NCBI GenBank assembly: GCA_030683195.1 | Contig: JAUXQA010000319.1 | Location: 1-34,084, forward strand | From: Rhodoferax sp. | Lineage (GTDB): Bacteria > Pseudomonadota > Gammaproteobacteria > Burkholderiales > Burkholderiaceae_C | Reading direction: 5' to 3' | DNA length: 34,084 nucleotides | Part shown: one piece after another, positions 9,343 through 17,661 of the stretch | Position numbering within the stretch: the first letter of the stretch is position 1 | Layout of the letters: every line of letters starts with the position of its first letter | Notes under the pieces: model-generated | The model's input: only the letters and a program-made list of their open reading frames with translations | Databases searched by the model: none | Told to the model about the DNA's origin: nothing | Made by a program: the position numbers and the translations under genes

Positions 9343-9376
9343 CTTTCATCACCCAGGGCGACCTGGGTGATGAAAG
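9343..9376 (+). other. 15-bp perfect hairpin with GCGA (GNRA) tetraloop just after ssb
   Basis: CTTTCATCACCCAGG-GCGA-CCTGGGTGATGAAAG, 7 nt after the ssb stop; no T tract. Confidence 0.8.
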
Positions 9377-9511
9377 AACGTCAATAAAAAATCGATATAC
9401 TGTGTAGGAGTTCTGCGAAAAGCTGCTTTGACAAAAGCGTTTTTCGGAGTATTCAGGAATGCCCAACATGGCGTTCAAGAAGCACGTAGCTGTACGTAAC
9501 ACCTCAGCATG

Positions 9512-9558
9512 AAAGCAAGTTTTGACTAATAAACGTTAGTCAAAACTTGCTTTTTTTT
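9512..9558 (+). terminator. Strong rho-independent terminator
   Basis: AAAGCAAGTTTTGACTAA-TAAACG-TTAGTCAAAACTTGCTTT (18-bp perfect stem) running into a T8 tract. Confidence 0.92.
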
Positions 9559-9665
9559 CGTCCTCACGACGACAAAGCCGTAGCTGGCAGACGAGGCAAG
9601 CGCCGAATCCAGCAATTTCACCCGTGGCATTTCACGCCACAACTCAATTCAATACTGAACTACGA

Positions 9666-9707
9666 GGGGATCGACATCTGTGCATCCCCGCGTGGGAGCC
9701 CAGATGT
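9666..9707 (+). promoter_or_regulatory. Leader RNA element, putative pseudoknot D, upstream of nrdJ
   Basis: GGGGAT (9666)-ACATCTG (9674)-ATCCCC (9684)-linker-CAGATGT (9701): two interleaved perfect helices. Confidence 0.5.
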
Positions 9708-9750
9708 GGATCAACTTCCCGATCCACTTTTAAACTGGAGAACCCAAAAA

Positions 9751-11760
9751 ATGAAAACAGAAAACAAGGGCGATTTGTCGCCGGAACCGCAAGAGTTTTG
9801 CAAGTCTGTCTTGCTGGAGAAGTACGCCCTGAAAGGCGAAACTTCAGCATTGGAAATTCATATGCGCGTGGCCAAAGGCCTCGCCAACGATGCCGCACAG
9901 GAAGCCCGCTTTCTCGATGCCTTACAAGCTGGCTTTGTCCCAGGCGGGCGGATCAATCGTGCCATTGGCTCGAATACTCTCACCACGGCGATCAGCTGTT
10001 TTGTTACGTGCGTGGGTGATTGCATATCGGGCGTGGATGCCTACGGCAACCCCGGTATCATGGATGCGTTGACTCAAAGTTCGATGACATTGCGTCTCGG
10101 TGGGGCTATTGACTATGACTTCTCTTTGCTTCGGCCATGTGGCTCGGTTGTCAAAGGCACAGACAGCCGCGCCAGTGGCCCGGTGAGTTACATGCGGGTA
10201 TTTGATCGCATGTGTGAGACGGTCGAATCAGCTGGAGCCCGCCGGGGTCAAATGGGCATTCTTCGTGTGGATCATCCCGATGTTGAGGCGTTCATTGATG
10301 CCAAGAAGGCGCCTGAGTTCAAGGGCCTACCTGAGCCCGAAGCGAAGGCTTTGCAGAAGATGCTGTCGGACAATCCTGCGTTCGGCTGGATGATGCGCAA
10401 ATCGTTTGCCACGCTGAGCAACTTCAACATCTCGGTGGCAATTACAGACGAGTTCATGCGTGCCGTGGAAGCGGATGGTGACTACGATCTGGTTCATGAA
10501 GCAAACCCCGGAACCGACTTGGCCGTCAAGAGGCTTGGCGCTGATGGTGTGGTGCGTTTCGTCTACAAGACAATCAAGGCGCGGCATGTCTGGGACAAGA
10601 TCATGACCAACACTTATAACGGTGCTGAGCCAGGTGTGATCTTTATTGACCGAGTCAATCATGACAACAACCTCCGCTATTGTGAAAAGATCGCAGCAAG
10701 CAATCCGTGTGGTGAGCAATTTCTGCCGCCCTTCGGTGCATGTGACCTGGGCAGCATCGGGCTGCACTGGCTGGTACGCAACCCCTTCAGCGCACAGTGC
10801 AATTTCGACTGGCGCGGTTTGCGGGAGCTGGTGACCACTGGCGTGGAGATCCTGGACCGCGTCCTGGATGTTACGCGTTGGCCGTTGCCTGAGCAACAAG
10901 TCGAGTCGGTAAACAAGCGACGCATTGGATTGGGCTTCTTTGCCCTGGGCGATGCCATGGCGATGCTCAACATCCGCTATGACAGTCCAGCAGGCGTGGA
11001 ATTTGCCGCGAACGTGGCCAAAGAGATGCGGGATAGCGCTTACGCTGCCTCTGTGGAGTTGGCTATCAAGCATGGGCCATTTCCGTACTTTGACGCGGAA
11101 CAGTATCTTGCAGAGGGTACCTTTGCCTCGCGCTTGCCAAGTAAGCTTCAGGATAGCATTCGCAAGAATGGGATTCGGAATTCGCATTTGCTGAGCGTGG
11201 CGCCAACCGGAACCATCGCACTTGCGCTCGGTAACGCAAGCTCGGGAATTGAGCCTATTTTCAGCCTGCGTCAGAAGCGCACGAAGGTGATGATGGATGG
11301 CACGCGAGAAGAGTTCTATCTGGAGAATGGTGCCTACAGGCACTTCCGGTTTGTCAAAGGAGATGACGCCCCGCCAACAATGTTCGTCACCGCGCTTGAA
11401 ATGAGTGTGGACGATCATCTCAACGTACTGCAGGCAGTGGCCCCTTACATTGACAGTGCCATCAGCAAGACGGTGAATGTGCCGGCTGAGTGCACTTTTG
11501 AGGATTTCTCCCAAGTCTACATTCGTGCATGGAGGGCAAATCTGAAGGGGATCACGACCTACCGGCCCAATTCCGTTGTCGGCGTGGTTCTGCAAGACGC
11601 TGACGAGGTGGTCAAGGCGTTGGAGTTGCCTTCAGGCGACCCGGATCGCCGCATCGAAATCAAGGAAGTGCATGCGATTACGAGCGGATTGAATGTGCAA
11701 ATTGTCACGCGATCGGTGAGTGCGGCTAGTGCGTTGACCGCAACTGAATCGAGTTGTTGA
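9751..11760 (+). CDS. nrdJ: Class II (adenosylcobalamin-dependent) ribonucleotide reductase
   Basis: Start at 9751 (MKTENKGDLSPEPQEF). LGGAIDYDFSLLRPCGSVVKG, SNPCGEQFLPPFGACDLGSIGL, SVAPTGTIALALGNASSGIEPIFS, ITTYRPNSVVGVVLQ typical of NrdJ. Confidence 0.88.
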   Translation: MKTENKGDLSPEPQEFCKSVLLEKYALKGETSALEIHMRVAKGLANDAAQEARFLDALQAGFVPGGRINRAIGSNTLTTAISCFVTCVGDCISGVDAYGNPGIMDALTQSSMTLRLGGAIDYDFSLLRPCGSVVKGTDSRASGPVSYMRVFDRMCETVESAGARRGQMGILRVDHPDVEAFIDAKKAPEFKGLPEPEAKALQKMLSDNPAFGWMMRKSFATLSNFNISVAITDEFMRAVEADGDYDLVHEANPGTDLAVKRLGADGVVRFVYKTIKARHVWDKIMTNTYNGAEPGVIFIDRVNHDNNLRYCEKIAASNPCGEQFLPPFGACDLGSIGLHWLVRNPFSAQCNFDWRGLRELVTTGVEILDRVLDVTRWPLPEQQVESVNKRRIGLGFFALGDAMAMLNIRYDSPAGVEFAANVAKEMRDSAYAASVELAIKHGPFPYFDAEQYLAEGTFASRLPSKLQDSIRKNGIRNSHLLSVAPTGTIALALGNASSGIEPIFSLRQKRTKVMMDGTREEFYLENGAYRHFRFVKGDDAPPTMFVTALEMSVDDHLNVLQAVAPYIDSAISKTVNVPAECTFEDFSQVYIRAWRANLKGITTYRPNSVVGVVLQDADEVVKALELPSGDPDRRIEIKEVHAITSGLNVQIVTRSVSAASALTATESSC

Positions 11761-11801
11761 ACAGTCGACTAAACGGCCTTTCACCATCCGGTTAATTTTT
11801 G

Positions 11802-11836
11802 AAACCCCTGCCCGATGATGCAGGGGTTTTTTTTGC
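11802..11836 (+). terminator. Rho-independent terminator after nrdJ
   Basis: AAACCCCTGC-CCGATGAT-GCAGGGGTTT followed by a T run. Confidence 0.92.
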
Positions 11837-11891
11837 CCATATGACCCTCGCACTCCACCAGTTTTCGCTGCCAAATTGATGGGCGTGAAGC

Positions 11892-11897
11892 TATAAT
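11892..11897 (+). promoter_or_regulatory. Candidate -10 element TATAAT for the DUF3150-like gene
   Basis: Perfect TATAAT between the nrdJ terminator and a structured leader; no convincing -35. Confidence 0.4.
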
Positions 11898-11983
11898 CCA
11901 AAAATATTTATGTGGTCTGACCACAGATAGGGTAGCTGGATCAACCTGATCGAAAGATCGTACCCAGCATAAATTTAGTCAAT

Positions 11984-12027
11984 CAACCCTCGGGGCAAGT
12001 TCCCCGGTGGGGCTTGCTCCTTTTTTT
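11984..12027 (+). promoter_or_regulatory. Leader RNA element, putative pseudoknot B / attenuator
   Basis: ATCAACCCTC-GGGG-CAAG-TT-CCCC-GGTGGGG-CTTG-CTCC-TTTTTTT. The alternative stem GGGGCAAG/CTTGCTCC runs directly into T7, 15 nt before ATG 12043. Confidence 0.6.
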
Positions 12028-12042
12028 ATTGGAGCGAGCCTC

Positions 12043-13143
12043 ATGACAGGCGATATCGTTAGCAAAGATGCCACAGACCTTGTGTGCATCCAACTGGAAG
12101 TCCACATCTGGAGTGGACGCCGACATCTGGACAAATCTGACCTGGTGCATGCCAACCCCGAATTCGGGAAGCTGCCTGAGAAAGATCTGGCCAACCTCGG
12201 TTCGGTGAAGATTTGCGATCCGGAAGAAATCAAAACCTTCCAGAAAATCAAGAATCAGGCCGAACTGGTCCTCAAGCGTGCTGGTCTGCCAATCCTCGGC
12301 GCGACCGGTATCCCTGCAAGCAAATACCCTGAAGTCTTTCTGAAGCTCCAGGAGCTGCAGGATGAATACACAGCGAAGTCAGCTGCATTCGTAGCGGCAT
12401 TCGACCGCAACATCCGCGAATGGAAGTTGAAGCACTTGTTTCAACATCCAGAATGGGAGCAACTCTTTCGGGATTTGCCAACAGCGGATCATGTGGGCGG
12501 GCGTCTGTCGTTTCAGTTCCATCCTTACCGCATCTCTGCCCCGGCCGCTGAATCTCATCCTGATCTGAACGATCGGTTTGAAAAGCAAATGGGTGGACTC
12601 AAAGGCGAGTTGCTGCAAGAAGTGGCGACTGAAGCCGGGACGTTCATTAATTCATTGAGCAAAAAAACCGACGGCGGCATTTGCACCAAACGTGATTTTG
12701 TGACTCCCAAAACCCTTGGGCCATTGCGGCGCGCGGCGGAGAAGCTTGACGCGTTTGCATTCATCGACCCAACGATCGGACCACTAGCTACGTTGCTTCG
12801 CGACATGCTGGATGACTTGCCGGATCTAGGCCGTGTCGATGGTCAAAAATTGTTGATGCTCGGCGGCATTGCCCGCTTACTCAATGACCCAGTCGGAATT
12901 TCTGAACTGGCTGCCATTGCCCACAACGGCGGCACTGCTCAGGATGCAGTGTCTTCAAATGTCGGCATCCGGTTGTCCCAATGGGTTCCGGTAATCGACG
13001 AGGTGAAAACCATGCGGCAATCTGAGTCATCAAACGCGTTTCAAATTCAAAGTCATGTGACAGACGCCGATGAGCCGGCTGTCCAGACGATGGATCTGAC
13101 GGTGCGGTCGGATGAAGACGCATTCCTATCCAACCTTCTCTAA
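12043..13143 (+). CDS. DUF3150-like protein
   Basis: MTGDIVSKDATDLVCIQLEVHIWSGRRHLDKSDL... resembles DUF3150 proteins that accompany CobS-like/VWA pairs, from memory; located directly upstream of the VWA gene. Confidence 0.6.
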   Translation: MTGDIVSKDATDLVCIQLEVHIWSGRRHLDKSDLVHANPEFGKLPEKDLANLGSVKICDPEEIKTFQKIKNQAELVLKRAGLPILGATGIPASKYPEVFLKLQELQDEYTAKSAAFVAAFDRNIREWKLKHLFQHPEWEQLFRDLPTADHVGGRLSFQFHPYRISAPAAESHPDLNDRFEKQMGGLKGELLQEVATEAGTFINSLSKKTDGGICTKRDFVTPKTLGPLRRAAEKLDAFAFIDPTIGPLATLLRDMLDDLPDLGRVDGQKLLMLGGIARLLNDPVGISELAAIAHNGGTAQDAVSSNVGIRLSQWVPVIDEVKTMRQSESSNAFQIQSHVTDADEPAVQTMDLTVRSDEDAFLSNLL

Positions 13144-13153
13144 AGGCGAGACA

Positions 13154-15337
13154 ATGAAGACGATTCAACAAATCGTCATGATGACAGAGGGCTTCGTTGC
13201 CCTCTGTCTGGGGTCGTCCGACCGCATCGTTTGGGTAAACCAGACTGACGCGGCGGCCTTCTCCGATGGCGAAAAACTCTACCTCCCAAGTCCGCAAGGC
13301 CTTGACGGAGAAATTGAACTTCTCCTCGGCATTGCCTTGCGGGAAGTTGCCAAAATCTTACATGGCAACGCGGATGTATTTGCATCAATCGCTCCATCGA
13401 TTTCTGGCTACACGGCATCAATTGAAGATGCTCGAATCAAACAGGAAATAAGCGAGACGTACAAGGGCGCCGCAAGCGTTTTTGATGCTGCTACCTCTGT
13501 GATTCGACGCATTGCCGTCGAAAGTCTCAGTGACGACCCGGTGAACCCGAACATGGCAGTGCAAATGGCCATTTGGGCAGGGGCCAATGATGCCTACCTT
13601 GGAACATTGAACAGTGCCAAAGCTCTGTTCGACCTGAGTGCAATAGCAGCCGGCTGCGTTGATCCAGTGAAGCTTGAGTTGGTCAATGCGATGACGCAAG
13701 CCGCTCCGTGGCTCAAGTCAACTCATGCCAGTGCTTTATGTGCCCAGCGGATCCATGCAATCCTTGTTGAGCCTGAGCCCGAGCCCGAGCCCGAGCCCGA
13801 GCCTGGTGAAGTTCAGCCTGAGCAGCCCCAACAGGGACAGAGTCAGCCTGAGCCGGAGCCTCAGCCAATGCCGCAAGGCGAAGGTCAAAGTGGAGATGAA
13901 GAAGACCCGCTGCCAAAGTCCGAACCAGAAGGTGAAGACGACGGTGAACAGCAGGAACAGAAGCCAGAGTCCGACTCATGTGGTCAAGATGATCCCCAGA
14001 ATGCTGATCCAAGCCAAGGGCAAGGTGAGCAGATTGCACAGGATGGCGCTCAATCTGAGGCCGGCGTTGACGTTGAGCAGCAAGGGTCCCAACCTGACGC
14101 GCGCCAACCAACCGACACGCAGCCCCAAGATGGCACATCGGAACCGGCAGAAGCGGGGCATGAAAAGGACCACGAGGCAGAAGAGTCGGGTCCTGGCGAT
14201 CAGCAGCCTGATTCGGACAACGATGTGGACGGTAGCGACCCAGTTGAGTCAGACCAGTCGGGTAGCCCCTCCAATGAGAAGGCTGCCAAAGACACCGGGG
14301 TGACTGAGTTCAGTTCGGACCCAATGAGCAACGCCTTGGCGATGCTCAAAGGGCACAAAGGTGCTGCACCAGCTTGTCAGCCGGGCCAAGCGGAAACGAT
14401 AGGGGAACACGCGCAGGTTGACAACAGCGTGCTTGCAGCTATTGCCCACGCGATGCAGCAGGCCGATGCAATGGAAATCATTTGTGATCTTGCACTCGCG
14501 CTTCCGATCGATGATTCGCAAGAGTCTCCCGAGGAAATGGAGGAAATGGAGGACGCAGTGCTGCTGGCTCTGTGTGCTGACCAGCTGGGCGGCGATGCAC
14601 CGGCATCGTCAGTCATGGATGCGGTGAACAACCTTGGATCTATGCCAGCACGACTCGTAAGCGTTTTGCTGCGTGAGTTTCAGGACAAGCGGCCCAAGAT
14701 GCAGCTTCGAAGCCAAAGTGGTCGCGATTTGTCCGTAAGACATTTGTGGCGCCTCAAAGCATTGGGTGATACCAAGGTATTTCGAAAGAAGACTCCTTCA
14801 TCCGGTATCGACGCTGCGGTGACGCTCCTGCTTGATCGATCTGGCTCGATGCACGGTGATATCGAGCTGGCTGCCAGCGCGACACACGCGTTTGCCCAAG
14901 CATTGCAGCGCATCAGTGGCGTAAGAACGGCCATAAGCCTGTTCCCGGGCGACAGTACGGCCACCATGGAACTGTTGCAGTTTAGACAAAGCGCTGTTCA
15001 TGCTGCGAGCAAGCTGCGTGCTGTGACAGCGCAAGGCGGCACACCAACCGATGAAGCAATCATGGTGATTCTTCCATCGCTGCTAAAGACCACAGTGGAA
15101 AAGCGATTCATTGTGTTGATCACGGATGGGGATCCGGACAACGTTGAGGCAACTCGAAAATCGGTTGCCCATGCGAATTCGGTGGGCGTGGATGTGATCG
15201 GCATCGGCATCGGCAAGCAGACACATATTCACGGGTTTCTTTCGCGCAGCGTGAGTATTGCTGACGTTGACGAATTGCCGATAGCGCTTGAAGCGCTTTT
15301 TAAAGACGAATTGAGCACCAATCTTTTGGTAGCCTGA
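13154..15337 (+). CDS. CobT-like von Willebrand factor A (VWA) domain protein with a long acidic linker
   Basis: C-terminal VWA/MIDAS: AAVTLLLDRSGSMHGDIELAASATHAFAQAL... FIVLITDGDPDN; central Glu/Pro/Gln-rich region VEPEPEPEPEPEPGEVQPEQPQQ. Confidence 0.85.
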   Translation: MKTIQQIVMMTEGFVALCLGSSDRIVWVNQTDAAAFSDGEKLYLPSPQGLDGEIELLLGIALREVAKILHGNADVFASIAPSISGYTASIEDARIKQEISETYKGAASVFDAATSVIRRIAVESLSDDPVNPNMAVQMAIWAGANDAYLGTLNSAKALFDLSAIAAGCVDPVKLELVNAMTQAAPWLKSTHASALCAQRIHAILVEPEPEPEPEPEPGEVQPEQPQQGQSQPEPEPQPMPQGEGQSGDEEDPLPKSEPEGEDDGEQQEQKPESDSCGQDDPQNADPSQGQGEQIAQDGAQSEAGVDVEQQGSQPDARQPTDTQPQDGTSEPAEAGHEKDHEAEESGPGDQQPDSDNDVDGSDPVESDQSGSPSNEKAAKDTGVTEFSSDPMSNALAMLKGHKGAAPACQPGQAETIGEHAQVDNSVLAAIAHAMQQADAMEIICDLALALPIDDSQESPEEMEEMEDAVLLALCADQLGGDAPASSVMDAVNNLGSMPARLVSVLLREFQDKRPKMQLRSQSGRDLSVRHLWRLKALGDTKVFRKKTPSSGIDAAVTLLLDRSGSMHGDIELAASATHAFAQALQRISGVRTAISLFPGDSTATMELLQFRQSAVHAASKLRAVTAQGGTPTDEAIMVILPSLLKTTVEKRFIVLITDGDPDNVEATRKSVAHANSVGVDVIGIGIGKQTHIHGFLSRSVSIADVDELPIALEALFKDELSTNLLVA
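13769..13805 (+). repeat. In-frame GAGCCC hexamer microsatellite (Pro-Glu repeat)
   Basis: GAGCCTGAGCCCGAGCCCGAGCCCGAGCCCGAGCCT encoding EPEPEPEPEPEP. Confidence 0.9.
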
Positions 15338-15348
15338 TTCGAAATCTA

Positions 15349-15375
15349 ACTGTCCCTCTCACGAGGGCAGTTTTT
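15349..15375 (+). terminator. Rho-independent terminator after the CobT-like gene
   Basis: ACTGTCCCTC-TCAC-GAGGGCAGT followed by TTTTT; single bulge. Confidence 0.75.
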
Positions 15376-15506
15376 AAAGTTGTCCCCTCGGCGGCTTTAA
15401 AAACTGGCACCAAAAAACGAAAGATAACCATGGGAATCAGGCACAATCGAATAGTCTACGATGATTCACTTCGTCGAAACAGAGCTGACTTTTCAGCAAC
15501 TTGTAA

Positions 15507-15550
15507 TCAACCTATGCGGGACCTATTGCCCGCCGGGTGAGGGGTCTCGC
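15507..15550 (+). promoter_or_regulatory. Leader RNA element, putative pseudoknot C, upstream of the primase gene
   Basis: ATCAACCTAT-GCGGG-ACC-TATTG-CCCGC-CGGGTGAGG-GGT-CTCGC, with alternative stem GCGGGACC/GGTCTCGC. Confidence 0.55.
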
Positions 15551-15567
15551 GAATTAGAGGAGGCTCG

Positions 15568-16596
15568 ATGCTTATCAATGCAGAAGTTTTGGCCCGTGAT
15601 CGATGGCCCGATATTTTGACTGCGGCCGGCGTGGATAAGTCCTATTTCAGGGCATCCAACGGACCTTGCCCTTTCTGTGGCGAAGGGGTTGACCGGTACC
15701 GCTGGGCCAACAAGCACGGTGGGGTCTATGTGTGCTCGGTTTGCACAGAAGGAAAATACCGAAACGGCTTCGACTTTTTGAGTCGGCACAAGGGATTTCA
15801 GGCTTTTGCAGATGCAGCGAACTATGTTCGCGCGCACTTCGGCATCAATGGCTCCCTGGATGACCAAGTCGTGGTCAAGAGACTGGCGCAGGAACCCAAG
15901 CGGTCCACTGCCGTGGATCCCCAGAAGTCGCTTGCACGAATGACCCGTCAATGGGACCAAGCAGTTGCGGTGACGCCAGGCGATGCGGTACATAGATACC
16001 TGTGCAATCGCGTGCCAGGTGTGACAAGCGTTCCGAGCGAGGTGCGATATCACCCTTCACTGGAATACTGGAATCCACCCGCTGAGCAAGGGGGTTCGCC
16101 TGTGCTGCTGGGTCGCTTTGCAGCCATGCTGGTACGTGGATTTGATGTCCACGGTAACCTGGTGCAGCTGCATAAGACGTATCTGGATCAGGAAGGGCAT
16201 AAAGCACCCGTGCCCCATGCCAAGAAAACGGATCAAGGCGTCGGTAGCAACTCCTTTGCTTTGCGGCTGGGAACGCCTACCGACACGCTTGGGGTTTGCG
16301 AGGGTATTGAAACCGCAATTGCATCTTCGGTGATGCGCAACATTCCTGTGTGGTCCTGCCACTCAAGTTCAATCCTTGCCAATTTTGAGTTGCCTACCAT
16401 CTTCGATGGTTTGGTCAAACGATTGATCATCTTTACGGATTCCGATGAGATCAAGAACGGTCGTCGGGCAGGAGAAGAGGCCGCGAAGACGTTGGCCGAT
16501 CGTGCCAAAAAAATGGGCTTGCGATCATTGATCGTGAGACCAGCCAAGGTCGGTACGGATTTTGCCGACCTGTGCCGTAACAGCGCATCGGTCTGA
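15568..16596 (+). CDS. Toprim/zinc-ribbon DNA primase (P4 alpha/DnaG-like)
   Basis: Zinc ribbon CPFCGEGVDRYRWANKHGGVYVCSVC; Toprim LGVCEGIETAIASSVM and LIIFTDSDEIKNGRRAGEEAAKTLADRA; RBS AGAGGAGGCTCG. Confidence 0.88.
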   Translation: MLINAEVLARDRWPDILTAAGVDKSYFRASNGPCPFCGEGVDRYRWANKHGGVYVCSVCTEGKYRNGFDFLSRHKGFQAFADAANYVRAHFGINGSLDDQVVVKRLAQEPKRSTAVDPQKSLARMTRQWDQAVAVTPGDAVHRYLCNRVPGVTSVPSEVRYHPSLEYWNPPAEQGGSPVLLGRFAAMLVRGFDVHGNLVQLHKTYLDQEGHKAPVPHAKKTDQGVGSNSFALRLGTPTDTLGVCEGIETAIASSVMRNIPVWSCHSSSILANFELPTIFDGLVKRLIIFTDSDEIKNGRRAGEEAAKTLADRAKKMGLRSLIVRPAKVGTDFADLCRNSASV

Positions 16597-16615
16597 GTGA
16601 TGAAAACAGAGAAAA

Positions 16616-16668
16616 CCCACTCGGTACCCGCAAGTTCAAAGCTTGCGAGTGCCAGTGGGTTTTTTTTC
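16616..16668. terminator. Rho-independent terminator between the primase and the convergent repressor gene
   Basis: CCCACT...GCAAGTTCAAAGCTTGC...AGTGGG followed by a T tract. Confidence 0.88.
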
Positions 16669-16689
16669 CGAACTTTCAGCGAAGAATGC

Positions 16690-17394
16690 CTAACAGCCGT
16701 GGATTGTGCCGATGGGCTTACCTGCTAAATGAAGACCAGGCGGTTCATTGTTGTTCTGGCGAATCGGCACAATGAGCCGGTCACTAAACCCAGTGTATTT
16801 TGAGGCGAAAACACCAACTTGTTCAGTGGTTTCTACGCAGCGCATCGGGTGAGCGATCCCGTTGATGTCTTCAATAATGTAGTAGTTGTCTTTCGCAACT
16901 GGCTTCAAGGTATGCGCAGCTAGTGACGTCCAGTCTTCATAAACCAACATGGTACGTACCTCTGAGGCGAAGTAGCCCACTGAGGACGTTGAAATATAAC
17001 GCAGGGGTTGGTCCGGAAAATCCCTCTGGCGATCCAAAAAGCCGCTTGGGGCGCGCCACACGGTGTTTTCACCGCCGTCAACTGATGTCACTACGGCGAT
17101 ATCCGCAGGAATTTCCTGATCTAATTCTGCATCAAGAAAATAACCAGCTGATTTACCAAAGGTAGCGCACAGTAAACCTATGTCTTCTAGGGTCCATGGC
17201 ACAAGACCAGATAACAGGTTTGACGCCGAGCGCCTGCTCACGCTAGCTACTTTCGCCAGCGAGGATTCGCGCCCCAAGGCATCAATCGGGTGCCCTGAGT
17301 CAGTTAACAGTTTTTGCAATCGTGTTGCTGCCAGATGTGACAGTGCGGCAGCAGAGCGATTCATTTCTTTTTTATTCAATTGATACTCACTCAA
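16690..17394 (-). CDS. HTH transcriptional regulator (phage-repressor-like N-terminal HTH with C-terminal domain)
   Basis: N-terminal LAKVASVSRRSASNLLSGLVPWTLEDIGLLCATFGKSAGYFLD is HTH-like; gene is divergent from the FlhD-like gene. Confidence 0.6.
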   Translation of the reverse strand: MSEYQLNKKEMNRSAAALSHLAATRLQKLLTDSGHPIDALGRESSLAKVASVSRRSASNLLSGLVPWTLEDIGLLCATFGKSAGYFLDAELDQEIPADIAVVTSVDGGENTVWRAPSGFLDRQRDFPDQPLRYISTSSVGYFASEVRTMLVYEDWTSLAAHTLKPVAKDNYYIIEDINGIAHPMRCVETTEQVGVFASKYTGFSDRLIVPIRQNNNEPPGLHLAGKPIGTIHGC

Positions 17395-17594
17395 AAATCT
17401 AGATATGCGCCAACTCCGTATTTTTAGTGTATATCTATACTTATTTATAAATTAATATAACATTCTCTTCGCGCTGTGACATTTTTTGTGGTGAATACTT
17501 AAAATTTAATGTAACAGAAAGTAACATCAATATTACAATTCAAAGTAAATTAGTCGGGTTAATTGATAATCCGCAGGCAATCGCGTAGACGACA

Positions 17595-17622
17595 GCATGT
17601 TTGCGTCACTTTTGTGACATGC
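17595..17622. promoter_or_regulatory. Nested dyad GCATGT-TTGC-GTCAC-TTTT-GTGAC-ATGC upstream of the FlhD-like gene
   Basis: Read directly; two nested inverted repeats 40 bp before ATG 17662. Confidence 0.5.
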
Positions 17623-17661
17623 ATTTATCTTCAAATTGATTACGAACAGGGACGGATCTAC

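Noticed and set aside
10327-11595. 422-aa minus-strand ORF antisense to nrdJ
   Set aside because: Fully overlaps the well-supported nrdJ reading frame; a typical shadow ORF in GC-rich DNA.
13725-14303. 192-aa Ser/Arg-rich ORF overlapping the CobT-like linker
   Set aside because: Alternate-frame reading of the low-complexity Glu/Pro/Gln region.
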